From NCBI GenBank assembly GCA_028023455.1, contig JAQFVV010000356.1:747893-811892 (forward strand): a stretch of 64,000 nt of DNA, read 5' to 3'. Every line of letters starts with the position of its first letter. The stretch's first letter is position 1. Positions 1-10,889 of the stretch are shown here, one piece after another. The stretch comes from Epiperipatus broadwayi. Its lineage: Eukaryota > Onychophora > Udeonychophora > Euonychophora > Peripatidae. The position numbers were made by a program, and so were the translations under genes. The notes beneath the pieces are model-generated. The model saw only the letters and a program-made list of their open reading frames with translations. It had not been told where the DNA came from and did no database searches.

Positions 1-910
1 AAAGTTCAATTATTCCATTTCCTGAATATAGAATAATACATTTCTTTTCTGTTAATGGCATTTCTGCCTATTGTGATAAAGCAGGCCTCTTTTATCTTTC
101 TTCTCAAATCGTTCCCCTCTCTGCAGCTTAATATACATATTTTAAATAAATTAAAAATTAAAAATATTTTAATAAAAGCTTTAGCTTATATAAATTAAGA
201 TAACTTTTTGCTATTATGGCATTGTGTTTAGACTGTACCTGCATACATTTTTCAGCAATATTCATTAGCACCATTAAGTACCAATCTGTTTACAACATTC
301 ATAGATATTGTTGATGATTTTTCAAACTGCACATAGTTATTAAGTATTATTTTAAATATTTAAGTTTTTTGATGTTTTAACATATTTAATGATTCATTGT
401 TAAATAAAATTACAACTATATTTAATAACTGTGACTCTAAAAAAATCATAAACAAGAATAATACTAGGTTATTCAGCACCTGTCTGCAATAATTGTTAGC
501 AACTCTTTTTCAAAAATAAGTTCTCAAAAAATGAGTTACATATTATTATGAATAGAATATTATAATAAATACATATGAAATTTTATTTGAAATAAGTTTA
601 TTTACTAAATTTTAGTTACCCTGATTTTATGTATATTAAATTGGAATAATGTTTTACATCTAATTCAACATATGCATGATTTTTAATCACTATTCTTGTG
701 TAACATTTGCATATACATTTTAATTATATTTTATTTTTTATTGTAAGCAGTGTAATTTCATTTGCAGCATGTATATTAATATTTTAAGGCCGTAAATTGA
801 TTCATAAAAGTCTAATATTCCTAAATATACATAAATAAACTATAGTGCATTTTATAATAGTGAATATAATTTAATATGCTTATTTTGTATTAAATTGTAA
901 CTGTTTGTTC
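1..910. other. AT-rich non-coding spacer
   Basis: No reading frame of protein-like composition on either strand. The sequence is A/T homopolymer and short A+T words throughout, and I recognise no repeat family in it. Confidence 0.5.
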
Positions 911-1273
911 TTTTTTATAAATCTTGTTTTATTATATGAACTCTTACAAAATAAATAAATAACCCTCCAAAGGTTTTGACTATATTCTTTTATAGTCTTT
1001 ATCAAGGAACAAACTAAAAAATACATTTAAAAAACCAATAAATATAAATAATGGAAATTTAAGATTGTTTGCTAAAAGGGTTTAAGGTAAAAGTTATTTG
1101 TATGTGTTATATGTATTTGGATTATTGTGGAATATTGTATTTATATTTATTGTTTTCTTATGTATTTTTTAGTTTGTTCCTTGGTAAAGACTATAAAAAA
1201 AATATTCGATATGTTGGAGTGTTATTTATTTATTTTATAATAGTTCATATAATGAAACAAGATTTATAAAAAA
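911..1273. repeat. Foldback (inverted-repeat) element, ~135-bp arms
   Basis: The left arm (about 911-1050) and the reverse complement of the right arm (about 1139-1273) match along their length. Both contain TATAAATCTTGTTT, ATTATATGAACT, AAATAAATAAATAAC, TATAGTCTTTA and AAGGAACAAACTAAAAAATA in the same order. About 90 bp of unrelated sequence separates them. The layout is that of a MITE-like foldback element that would form a long hairpin if transcribed. A 66-codon frame at 1069-1269 lies inside the right arm and is not protein-like. No clear target duplication is seen. Confidence 0.75.
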
Positions 1274-2220
1274 TTATATATTGAAATTAATGGACTATTT
1301 TTAAAATAGAAGACTGTGTTTGTTGGTTATTGATTTGTTTTATTTTATTCATAATGGCATCGTGCCAGAATAATGTTACTCTGTATGAATCATTTATCCA
1401 ATCTTGTCTTGCTCTAATTAGTAGTTTATTTTTAATAATAATTATTCTACATTTTAGTTCTGTTTTTTTTTCTTAGATATCAGATCTGGTCAGAGAATGA
1501 ATAAACCGCTGAATTCACTCATTTTTTGCATAACGTAGTGGAAGCTTCTCATACTAATTTTTTTCAAGACAAAAGATAAGTTTTAATTTAATTTGAAAGC
1601 CTATAAGTTTTATTTTAAATATATTTTCATACATTTCAATATTTTATTATTAAATAAAATATATTTAACTTTCGCAATGTTTTATAAGGATTTTTAAAAA
1701 ATCACATGGTGAGAGAATGAAAATGTTGACATTAAGAGGATGATCAAATGTAATTTTTTTAAGTTTCCCATTATAAATTGCAACTTTTCATAAACTTTTA
1801 AAATATTTTAAATAGTAGTTATTATAGAAAACAATTTATTTTGCTACAAACTCTATTCATAGTGAAGACTGCATATATAAAATCATAAAACATTTTAAGC
1901 CTTGATTTAATTTTCCTTTAATTCCCTATGACAAAAATTAAAAACTTCAACTAGTCAAGATGAGGTTTTGCTAAAATAACTATAATATGTCTTAGCCCTA
2001 AAAAAATATCAATGATTGATCTATTACCCAGTTTACATTGATATAAGAATGCAATAATGGCAAATTTATTAATCTGATTTGAAAAAGATTCTTACAATTT
2101 GTGCATTTGAGGATTATTATTTCATAAATATTTTTGATTAAATATGATATACTTATGGCCAATTATTTGGAAGCATTGACTATTTTTTGGTGCAAAACTT
2201 ATTTAAAATAATAATTTAGG
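1274..2220. other. AT-rich non-coding spacer
   Basis: No coding frame, RNA gene or recognisable element found. Confidence 0.45.
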
Positions 2221-2227
2221 AAAAAAT

Positions 2228-2335
2228 ACACTAAGTAACCAAAGCTCCAATATGTGTGATCAGGTGGGTCAGCAATATGAGATGGCCTGGAGAGTTGAGG
2301 GTCATGTGAAAGTCTGAGTTTGAATCTTGCATACA
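2228..2335 (+). repeat. Fragment of dispersed repeat X
   Basis: Contains TGTGATCAGGTGGGTCAGCA, GAGAGTTGAGGGTC and GTGAAAGTCT, which recur in order at about 51420-51475 (TGTGATCAAGTG, GAGAGTTGAGGGTC, GTGAAAGTCT). It corresponds to one end of repeat X, described at 45.2-51.5 kb. It is truncated and diverged. Confidence 0.6.
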
Positions 2336-2455
2336 TCATATATATATGTGTTAATTCTAATATTTTCACGGCTAAAAGATGTCATATTATTATTTGCAGG
2401 ATATTCCGTGTAGTGAAAATTTTCTTCACACACATTCTTTCAAAACACCTCCATA

Positions 2456-2503
<48 letters not shown>
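2456..2503. repeat. (TAA)n microsatellite
   Basis: About 16 consecutive TAA units running directly into the GAA tract. On the minus strand it follows the (TTC)n that abuts the 3' end of PLE-1 copy A. Confidence 0.95.
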
Positions 2504-2533
<30 letters not shown>

Positions 2534-3111
2534 AAGAAGAAGAAGAAGAAGAAGAAGAAGAAGAAGAAGAAGAAGAAGAAGAAGAAGAAGAAGAAGAAGA
2601 AGAAGAAGAAGAAGAAGAAGAAGAAGAAGAAGAAGAAGAAGAAGAAGAAGAAGAAGAAGAAGAAGAAGAAGAAGAAGAAGAAGAAGAAGAAGAAGAAGAA
2701 GAAGAAGAAGAAGAAGAAGAAGAAGAAGAAGAAGAAGAAGAAGAAGAAGAAGAAGAAGAAGAAGAAGAAGAAGAAGAAGAAGAAGAAGAAGAAGAAGAAG
2801 AAGAAGAAGAAGAAGAAGAAGAAGAAGAAGAAGAAGAAGAAGAAGAAGAAGAAGAAGAAGAAGAAGAAGAAGAAGAAGAAGAAGAAGAAGAAGAAGAAGA
2901 AGAAGAAGAAGAAGAAGAAGAAGAAGAAGAAGAAGAAGAAGAAGAAGAAGAAGAAGAAGAAGAAGAAGAAGAAGAAGAAGAAGAAGAAGAAGAAGAAGAA
3001 GAAGAAGAAGAAGAAGAAGAAGAAGAAGAAGAAGAAGAAGAAGAAGAAGAAGAAGAAGAAGAAGAAGAAGAAGAAGAAGAAGAAGAAGAAGAAGAAGAAG
3101 AAGAAGAAGAA
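2504..3111. repeat. Pure (GAA)n microsatellite, ~202 units
   Basis: 608 bp of AAG/GAA without a visible interruption. On the minus strand it reads (TTC)n and gives a long poly-phenylalanine frame, which is an artefact of the repeat and not a gene. Long purine-pyrimidine mirror tracts of this kind can form triplex DNA. The tract ends exactly where PLE-1 copy A ends (minus-strand 3' end at 3112). Sequencing or assembly may have altered the true unit count. Confidence 0.97.
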
Positions 3112-3260
3112 TGTAAGGTTTAATACGCTTGATGTATATAGTGAAATTAAATTCATAAAAAATTACACTAATATTTCTTAAGGCTAAGTGCTTTCAGAGC
3201 ATTCGCCTCATATTCATAGCCTCCAAATCTAATAATTTATGCAAATCTATGCAAGCTCAT

Positions 3261-5493
3261 TTATATTGTCCATCTCTTTGATATAGAAAAGCATGTATCC
3301 TTCCTGTTTATTGCCTTCAAGTCTCTTTCTATATACCATGCTTCTTTCACCTTCCTTCTGATGTCATTTCTCTCAGTGGAAACTATTTCAGCACATGCAG
3401 GTTCATATTCATGATTAGCCTCTTTTTGGTCATCTACAAATACTGAGCTGCCCTCATTTCTGTTTAATACTCTTTTGTATAAGTATTTGTGTTGAGCTAC
3501 TCTATTGTTCATAGTGGCCTGGGTCTCACCATAGTATACTGCTCTGCAGTTAGCCTGAGGGCATGTCATTTTGTATACCACATGTGGAGTAGTTTGTATA
3601 TCAATCTTATCCTTAGAGTTGTTAATAATTCTATTAGTGTTAGGAGGGGTTCAAAAACCTACTGTGAATTCATTCTGTAATTTTTTGACTAGTTCTTTTG
3701 TAATATTAGGTATATATGGCAGACATATAAGTTGGTTTTTGTTCTTTCTTGGTTTATTTATGTTTTCATAAAATGTTTTGATTCTTTTATTGATGGTTAC
3801 AAAATCGTAACCAACCTTCATTAGATCACTAATATACTTGTTAATATTTATCCTTCTATCCTCTTCATATTTGCATAAATGGTAATTCCTGAACAAGAAG
3901 GCAGAAAGCCCTGCCCATTTGTGGGCTTTGGTATTTTGGAGTTAGTATGGATGTATCCTCTAATGTTTAGTAGTTTTACTTTCATATTGTAATTAAAACA
4001 TCTGTGCCTTCTCTTAATTATTAAGTCCAAGTAAGTAATTGTTTTCAACTCATTCTCTTCAGTGCAGTTAAATATCAAATTGGTGTGTGCCTGTATTTCA
4101 TCCAGAATGGCTGTTATTATTATTTTAGGTGCTGCAATGAATATGTCATCTACATACCTACAACAAATTATTCCATGTACTTGTTCTTGGAACTTCGATC
4201 CCATGGGCCATTCATTATTCATCCTATACCATTTATATTCAAACGTCACCAGTAAATTCTCGTCTAACCATTCCATAAAGTCAATAATAAATTCTATCTT
4301 TTGTTCAGAACAGTGATTATTTTGAAGCTCTTCTTTAATTATCCTAACTGAACCTTTTTTTATTTATCGATCCATAGAGTTCAGATATATCTATGGCAGC
4401 TATTTTGAAATTGTCCTCAATGGCTGCATCTTTGATTAAATCAACAAACTCAAACAAAGATTTTATAGTATAATTGCCAAATCCTATCAAGTCTATTAAC
4501 CATGAATTTATTAATTTTGTAGTGTTTGTATAATGTGCGCCTCTAAAATCAAGCATTAGCCTTAATGGAATTCCTTGCTTGTGCATTTTAGCATTTGCAA
4601 ACATCTGTGGTTGTGATGTGGCAGAAGGATATATTTTATTATATTCAGCTTGATTGATCCCTTTATTCTTGTGTTTGTGTAGGACCAAAGAGATAAACTT
4701 TTCTCTGTTCATTCTATTGTTAAATTCAGCTGTTAACTCAAAGCCTAATTTTTGAATTTGTATTTTCATCTTTTCTTTATATTCTTCTTCATCCATTATT
4801 ACAAAACGATTGCCTTTGTCTTCTTTAATACAAATGATTTTATTTTCATTAAAAAACTTTTTTGCATTCTTAACTTTATTGTTCCAGCCATTATTTTCAG
4901 TATTCAATTTCTTATCTCTAATAATCTTATTAATCTCATGAACAACAGTATCTCTCATCGGATAATTTATTAGAGCTGCTTCTGTGTCTGCAATTATTTT
5001 CATTTTGGGTTGATTCCATCCTCCTCCTACGAATTTAGGTCAAGAATTCAAGATCGATCTAATTTCAGCCGAAGGTCTGACACTAGATAAATTAACATAC
5101 GTGTCTTCTACATCTATCGTAGTTAAAACAACATTTTGTTTGTTAGCTAAAAACTTCAATTTATTTACGAATTTCTTCTCTAAATTTTTTTTCAATATTA
5201 TTATATCTATTTACAATCCATAGTGGCTCAGGCATTATTGACGTATTAAACAGACATTTCTTATTATTATTTAACGCCTTCCTGCAATTGCTAATAATCC
5301 AGCTTAATAATTTACACTGTAAAATATGAGTGACAACATCAACATTATGTATAGATCTATTTACTCTAATTCTACAACAATTAGGTATAATATTCGCTTG
5401 CTTACAATTTTGCAAAAAACAAACACGTTGTTGAAAAGTTCTAATTAGCGTGTCTAATTTTAAACAAATTCTCTCATTATAACGTATATCCAT
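3261..5493 (-). pseudogene. PLE-1 copy A polyprotein (RT + GIY-YIG), disrupted
   Basis: A Penelope-type protein in pieces. The N-terminal part (5493-5161) starts MDIRYNERICLKLD. The RT runs through 5003-4344, with motif A around IAAIDISELYGSI, and 4276-3848, with the YVDD catalytic box. The linker is at 3896-3651 and the GIY-YIG domain at 3581-3261, containing VVYKMTCPQANC, VYYGET and a downstream R...H. The frame is broken near 5160, in a T-run near 4357 and again before the linker. Against copy B there is a 60-bp in-frame deletion between PMG and SKFQ, near 4200, that removes RT motif B. The protein therefore cannot be an active RT. Penelope RTs are telomerase-related and normally use the GIY-YIG nuclease for integration; that is family knowledge. 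Confidence 0.85.
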
Positions 5494-5533
5494 AATATTG
5501 TAATTTCAGATTTTTCTTCACTATTAATAATTA

Positions 5534-6060
5534 TGTAAGGTTTAATACACTTGATGTATATAGTGAAATTAAATTCATAAAAAATTACACTAATATTTCT
5601 TAAGGCTAAGCACTTTCAGAGCATTCAACTCCATATTCATAGCCTCCCAATCTAATAATTTATGCAAATCTATGCAAGCTCATTTATATTGTCCATCTCT
5701 TTGATATAGAAAAGCATATATTCTTCCTGTTTATTGCCTTCAAGTCTCTTGCTATCTTTCACCTTCCTTCTGATGTCATTTCTCTCAGTGGAAACTATTT
5801 CAGCACATGCAGGTTCAAATTCATGATTAGCCTCTTTTTGGTGGTTTACAAATACTGAGCTGCCCTCATTTCTGTTTAATACTCTTTTGTATAAATATTT
5901 GTGTTGAGCTACTCTATTGTTCATAGTGGCCCGGGTCTCACCATAATATACTGCTCTGCAGTTAGCCTGAGGGCATGTCATTTTGTACACCACGTGTGGA
6001 GTAGTTTGTATATCAATCTTACACTTAGAGTTGTTAATAATTCTATTAGTGTTAGGAGGG
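5534..6060 (-). repeat. PLE-1 upstream terminal repeat (pseudo-LTR), copy A
   Basis: Direct repeat of 3112-3648. It carries a truncated GIY-YIG reading frame (6071-5670) beginning near PPNTNRIINN and ending before the tail. It matches the 3' end base for base over long stretches, with a deletion in the KEAWYIERD region. It lies immediately upstream of the copy A leader, as expected for a Penelope partial-tandem unit. Confidence 0.8.
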
Positions 6061-6361
6061 AGAAATGACATCAGAAGGAAGGTGAAAGAAGCATGGTATA
6101 TAGCAAGAGACTTGAAGGCAATAAACAGGAAGGATACATGCTTTTCTATATCAAAGAGATGGACAATATAAATGAGCTTGCATAGATTTGCATAAATTAT
6201 TAGATTTGGAGGCTATGAATATGAAGTCGAATGCTCTGAAAGCGCTTAGCCTTAAGAAATATTAGTGTAATTTTTTATGAATTTAATTTTACTATATACG
6301 TCAAGCATATTAAGGCTTACATAATTATTAATAGTGAAGAAAAATCTGGAATTACAATATT

Positions 6362-8209
6362 ATGGATATACGTTATAATGAGAGAATTTGTTTAAAATTA
6401 GACACGCTAATTAGAACTTTTCAACAACGTGTTTGTTTTTTGCAAAATTGTAAGCAAGCAAATATTATACCTAATTGTTGTAGAATTAGAGTAAATAGAT
6501 CTATACATAATGTTGATGTTGTCACTCGTATTTTACAGCGTAAATTATTAAGCTGGATTATTAGCAATTGCAGGAAGGTGTTAAATAATAATAAGAAATG
6601 TCTGTTTAAGATTATGTCAATAACACCTGAGCTGCTATGGATTGTAAATAGATGTAATAATATTGAAAAAAGATTAGAGAAGAAATTCGTAAATAAATTG
6701 AAGTTTTTAGCTAACAAACAAAATGTTGTTTTAACTGCAATAGATGTAGAAGACATGTATGTTAATTTATCTAGTGTCAGACCTTTGGCTGAAATTAGAT
6801 CGATCTTGAATTTTGGACCTAAATTCATAGGAGAAGGATGGAATCAACCCAAAATGGAAATAATTGCAGACACAGAAGCAGCTCTAATAAATTATCCGAT
6901 GAGAGATACTGTTGTTCATGAGATTAATAAGATTATTAGAGATAAGAAATTGAATACTGAAAATAATGGCTGGAACAATAAAGTTAAGAATGCAAAAAAG
7001 TTATTTTTTTTTAGGAAAATAAAATCATTTGTATTAAAGAAAACAAAGGCAATCATTTTGTAATAATGGATGAAGAATATAAAGAAAAGATGAAAATACA
7101 AATTCAAAAATTAGACTTTGAGTTAACAGTTGAATTTAACAATAGAATGAACAAAGAAAAGCTTATCTCTTTGGTCCTATGCAAACACAAGAATAAAGGG
7201 AACAATCAAGCTGAATATAATAAAATATATCCTTCTGCCACATTACAACCACGGATGTTTGCAAATGCTAAAATGGACAACAAGGAATTCCATTAAGGCT
7301 AACGCTTGATTTTGGAGGCGCAACATTATGCAAACACTGCAAAATTAATAAATTCATGGTTAATAGACTTGATAGGATTTGGCAATTATACTATAAAATC
7401 TTCGTTTGAGTTTGTTGATTTAATCAAAGATGCAGCCATTGAGGACAATTTCAAAATAGCTGCCATAGATATATCTGAACTCTATGGATCGATAAATAGA
7501 AAAGGTTCAATTAGGATAATTAAAGAAGAGCTTCAAAATAATCACTGTCCTGAACAAAAGATAGAATTTATTATTGACTTCATGGAATGGTTAGATGAGA
7601 ATTTACTGGCGATGTTTGAATGTAAATGGTATAGGATGAATAATGGATGGCCCATGGGACTCCCTATGAGTGGCATTGTATCTAGTATTGTTATCAGTTA
7701 TTTTGAAAAACAGGTTATATCGAAGTTCCAAGAACAAGTACATGGAATAATTTATTGTAGGTATGTAGATGACATATTCATCGCAGTGCCTAAAATAATA
7801 ATAACAGCCATTCTGGATGAAAGGCAGGCACACACCAACTTGATATTTAACTGCACTGAAGAGAATGAGTTGAATACAATTACTTACTTGGACTTAATAA
7901 TTAAGAGAAGGCACAGATGTTTTAATTACAATATGAAAGTAAAACCACTAAACATTAGAGGATACATCCATACTAACTCCAAAACTCCCAAAGCCCACAA
8001 ATGGGCAGGGCTTTCTGCCTTCTTGTTCAGGAATTACCATTTATGCAAATGTGAAGAGGATAGAAGGATAAATATTAACAAGTATATTAGTGATCTAATG
8101 AAGGTTGGTTATGATTTTGTAACCATCAATAAAAGAATCAAAACATTTTATGAAAACATAAATAAACCAAGAAAGGACAAAAAACAACTTATATGTCTGC
8201 CATATATAC
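6362..8209 (+). pseudogene. PLE-1 copy B reverse transcriptase, N-terminal and RT part
   Basis: Three frames in sequence. 6362-7063 is the N-terminal region, starting MDIRYNERICLKLD as in copy A. 7066-7296 is a frameshifted piece after a T-run near 7002. 7306-8209 is the RT core. The core shows motif A (IDISELYGSI), motif B (GWPMGLPMSG), motif C (YCRYVDDIFIA) and the following TYLDLIIKR block, so the catalytic residues are present. Reading continues into FYENINKPRKDK and is cut by the inserted element at 8210. Frameshifts near 7010 and 7296 mean it is not translatable as it stands. Confidence 0.85.
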
Positions 8210-8667
8210 TGTAACGAGCACAGACATTCGTTACATTGTTTTTTTTTATATATTTATTAAACATGAAAGTAAATTAAAAAGTTCGCATTTAAAAATTTTC
8301 TTTAAGAATTAAAAAATTGAAATTAAATATCATCTTAAACTAGTATATATTAAATCGCACAGATAAAAAAAAAATTATTAAAATAAAACTGTATTAAAAA
8401 TAGAAAAGGTATTTTAAAAACAAAAACTTAAAAAGACTTAGAGATAAAAATATATATTTGATTTGGAAAACAGGTTAATTAATCAGAAATGGAAATGATT
8501 GTTAATTAGTTAAATGTAAACCAGCCTTGGGCCTTTAAATGTAAAAACATCGGTCAGATAGGAAAACAATAGAAACAAATAGCCAATGAAAGAAATCCAT
8601 CGGGAAATCGGACCTCAGGGAAAGGATCATCACATCGATGACATAATGCCAAGTCAATCCATCGAAT

Positions 8668-8680
8668 ATGTATAAAAGGA
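8668..8680 (+). promoter_or_regulatory. TATA-box-like promoter motif in the LTR-like element
   Basis: GTATAAAAGG lies about 460 bp inside the element. The same ATAAAAGGAAAATTTGG context is conserved in the inverted second copy near 57750. Position and sequence suit an LTR U3 promoter; activity is not shown. Confidence 0.4.
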
Positions 8681-9123
8681 AAATTTGGAAATTATTAATT
8701 AGTGACTATTTATTGATTATTACGATGTGACTATATGTAGTAGTACGGAGTTGGAGGTGATGGAATTGACAGATGCACTGTCAATTCTGTCAGCTGTTAA
8801 AAAATGGAAAAATGAAACATCGCTTTTCTTATATTCAGTGAACCACAGGATCATCGGGAAATTTAACGCTGGATTTCAAACAGCAAGCAACTGTAAAAGA
8901 TGAACATTTCTAAAACCATAAGAACTTTCTAAGATATAACGAACAATATTAATTTGAAAACACTAAGAACTTTAAATTTTAAACTTTCCTAGTATTTAAT
9001 TGTTACAAATAGAATCCTATCTGACCAAACTAAATTCTTTATTAATAGTGTTATTTGATGTATTTTTTTTCTTATTTATGTAAAATCATTTCCATTTATT
9101 TATTTTTTATTCTTTAAGTTTTT

Positions 9124-9229
9124 TTTTCATATGTCATAGCATCGGCCAGGACGCGAACCCACAACCGTCTGCAACCAACTTCTTGCTTGCATGGCAGCTG
9201 TGATACCTCTCGGCTAACAACGCAAGACT
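9124..9229 (-). mobile_element. Short tRNA-derived SINE
   Basis: About 106 bp on the minus strand, absent from the equivalent place in the second LTR-like copy (near 57295). It is flanked by a perfect 15-bp duplication ATTCTTTAAGTTTTT (9109-9123 and 9230-9244). Pol III-like boxes are TAGCCGAGAGG (9206-9216) for box A and GGTTCGCGTCC (9149-9159) for box B. It ends in a short A tail on its own strand. The long spacing between the boxes suggests a class II (Leu- or Ser-like) tRNA ancestor, or simply a diverged tRNA head. I do not recognise a LINE-related tail. Confidence 0.8.
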
Positions 9230-10440
9230 ATTCTTTAAGTTTTTATCATGATTTTTTTTGTTTTTCGTTAAATTAATTATATAAATGTTAAACTTAAGTC
9301 GGGCGTGAATGGCTGTATAGATTTGTAAAGTTATATTAGGGGAGGGTAATCTTAGGTTATTTGTGTCGTTGTTAGATTGGGTCAATGGATTGGATATATT
9401 GATGTAGTTAGTAGATGTAGTCGGAGATTCGCTACTGGCAGAATTGCTTCATACGCCGCACTCTCCCGTTTTGCCTATGGAAGGAATTATAAGACGCAGA
9501 GCGCAGTTCCTTTCTATGGAGTTTTTTTTTTATTATTGTTCTTCTCGTTGGATAGAAGTAATATTCCTATCTAATGAAAGTCAATATCTTCTCTTAATCC
9601 TTTTGGTGCTGCCGTATTCCGTATTACATTGAATACATCGATGTATCAGATGAATTGATGCCAGTTTGACTGCGAATTTTAGCCTAAGGTTAAATAGGGA
9701 TAGAATATTTTATTTTCAAATGCAAATCTATGTGGTCTATTCATACTTGACCATAAATAAAAATGCATTAAATTTAAGTTGTTTATAGACACTTGCATGG
9801 ATTGGTTATCGGTTAAGTATGTTTTGGGTTTTCATATTTGATCAAAATATATAGACATTCGATAAATAATGATACCTTATGGTGAGTATCTAAAATGTAT
9901 TTATTCGGATGTCTTTTAAGTTATTGGTGACAATGCAAGTATCTTATGGTGAATACTATTGGGTTACATATAAATTTCCCTCCGCAATTGTCAGTAATCA
10001 ATAATTTTGTATTTTGATCGTTTATGTTTCGTTTGAAATGTTTTTGACCGTGAAATCTATGTAACCGATCTATATTCAACATTATAAACAAGCTTTCATA
10101 AATTTATATGTGCGAACTTAATTAAAATGTAATATTATAATATAATAGTAATTAAATGTAAATTAAAGTAAAGTTAAAAATAATGTTAAATGTTAAAATG
10201 TAAACTGATACTAAAATAATTTTATTCCTCTTATATATATATATTCTTATATTATTTTTTAAATCTCTGCTATTCCACTGAGCTAGTGACATGGGCTAAT
10301 GACCGGATGCAAAAAAAAAAAAAAATTTTTTTTTGACTTACGTATCTGCCTACTTTATAAATTTTTCTAGGTTCAAATGCCTAGATGGCGCCCCATAGTG
10401 CAGATTATGTTAAGTCGCTTTTTCCGGATCATTACAATAC

Positions 10441-10889
10441 CTAATATTGCAAAAGAACTAGTCAAAAAATTATAGAATGAATTCACAGTAGGTTTTCAAA
10501 CCCCTCCTAACACTAATAAAATTATTAACAACTCTAAGGATAAGATTGATATACAAACTACTCCACATGTGGTGTACAAAATGACATGCCCTCAGGCTAA
10601 CTGCAGAGCAGTATACTACGGTGAGACCCAGGCCACTATGAACAATAGAATAGCTCAACACAAATACTTATACAAAAGAGTATTAAACATAAATGAGGGC
10701 AGCTCAGTATTTGTAGACCACCAAAAAGAGGCTAATCATGAATTTGAATCTACATGTGCTGAAATAGTTTTGACTGAGAGAAATGACATCAGAAGGAAGG
10801 TGAAAGAAGCATGGTATATAGCAAGAGACTTGAAGGCAATAAACAGGAAGGAAACATGCTTTTCTATATCAAAGAGATGGACAATATAA
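10441..10889 (+). pseudogene. PLE-1 copy B linker and GIY-YIG endonuclease
   Basis: Continuation of the copy B protein after the insertion. The linker (AKELVKKL, then NEFTVGFQTPPNTNKIINN) has an in-frame stop at 10473-10475 where copy A has a glutamine codon. From 10569 the GIY-YIG domain is open to 10889: VVYKMTCPQANC, VYYGETQATMNNR, AQHKY, then RNDIRRKVKEAWYIARD with the candidate catalytic glutamate region, ending SISKRWTI. The nuclease family normally nicks target DNA for retroelement insertion. Confidence 0.8.

Larger units (their letters stand above)
3112..6060 (-). mobile_element. Penelope-like retroelement PLE-1, copy A, with upstream terminal repeat
   Basis: On the minus strand this reads: terminal repeat (6060 to 5534), short leader, reverse transcriptase, linker, GIY-YIG endonuclease, 3' tail ending at 3112. 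The segment 5534-6060 is a near copy of the element's own 3' end (3112-3648) in the same orientation; it has a 10-bp deletion and scattered changes. This is the pseudo-LTR arrangement known for Penelope elements, in which partial tandem copies leave the 3' end upstream of the frame. The 3' end abuts (TTC)n/(TTA)n. At 6060/6061 it meets inverted PLE-1 sequence belonging to copy B. Confidence 0.85.
8210..10436 (+). mobile_element. 2.2-kb TG...CA element (probable solo LTR), copy 1
   Basis: Starts TGTAACGAGCA, ends GGATCATTACA and is flanked by ATAC at 8206-8209 and 10437-10440. The empty site is known from PLE-1 copy A, so both boundaries are firm. A second copy lies inverted at 56012-58241. 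It has no coding frame. TG/CA ends, a 4-bp duplication, a TATA-box-like TATAAAAGG near 8672 and the lack of long terminal inverted repeats fit a solo LTR of a Gypsy- or BEL-type element. The first 27 bp can fold as a hairpin (GTAACGA pairing with TCGTTAC). A non-autonomous Ginger-type DNA transposon (TGT... ends, 4-bp duplication) is an alternative. It contains an inserted SINE at 9124-9229. Confidence 0.75.

Noticed and set aside
2440-3156. Minus-strand 238-codon frame, almost all phenylalanine
   Set aside because: It is the translation of the (TTC)n microsatellite and not a protein gene.
9134-9385. Minus-strand 83-codon frame over the SINE and LTR-like element
   Set aside because: It crosses a SINE boundary and a target duplication; composition and position fit chance.
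9377-9632. Overlapping plus-strand frames in the 2.2-kb element, with a counterpart at 56870-57151
   Set aside because: The frame is partly kept in both copies, but it is short, ends in different phases and resembles no protein family; conservation follows from the shared element.
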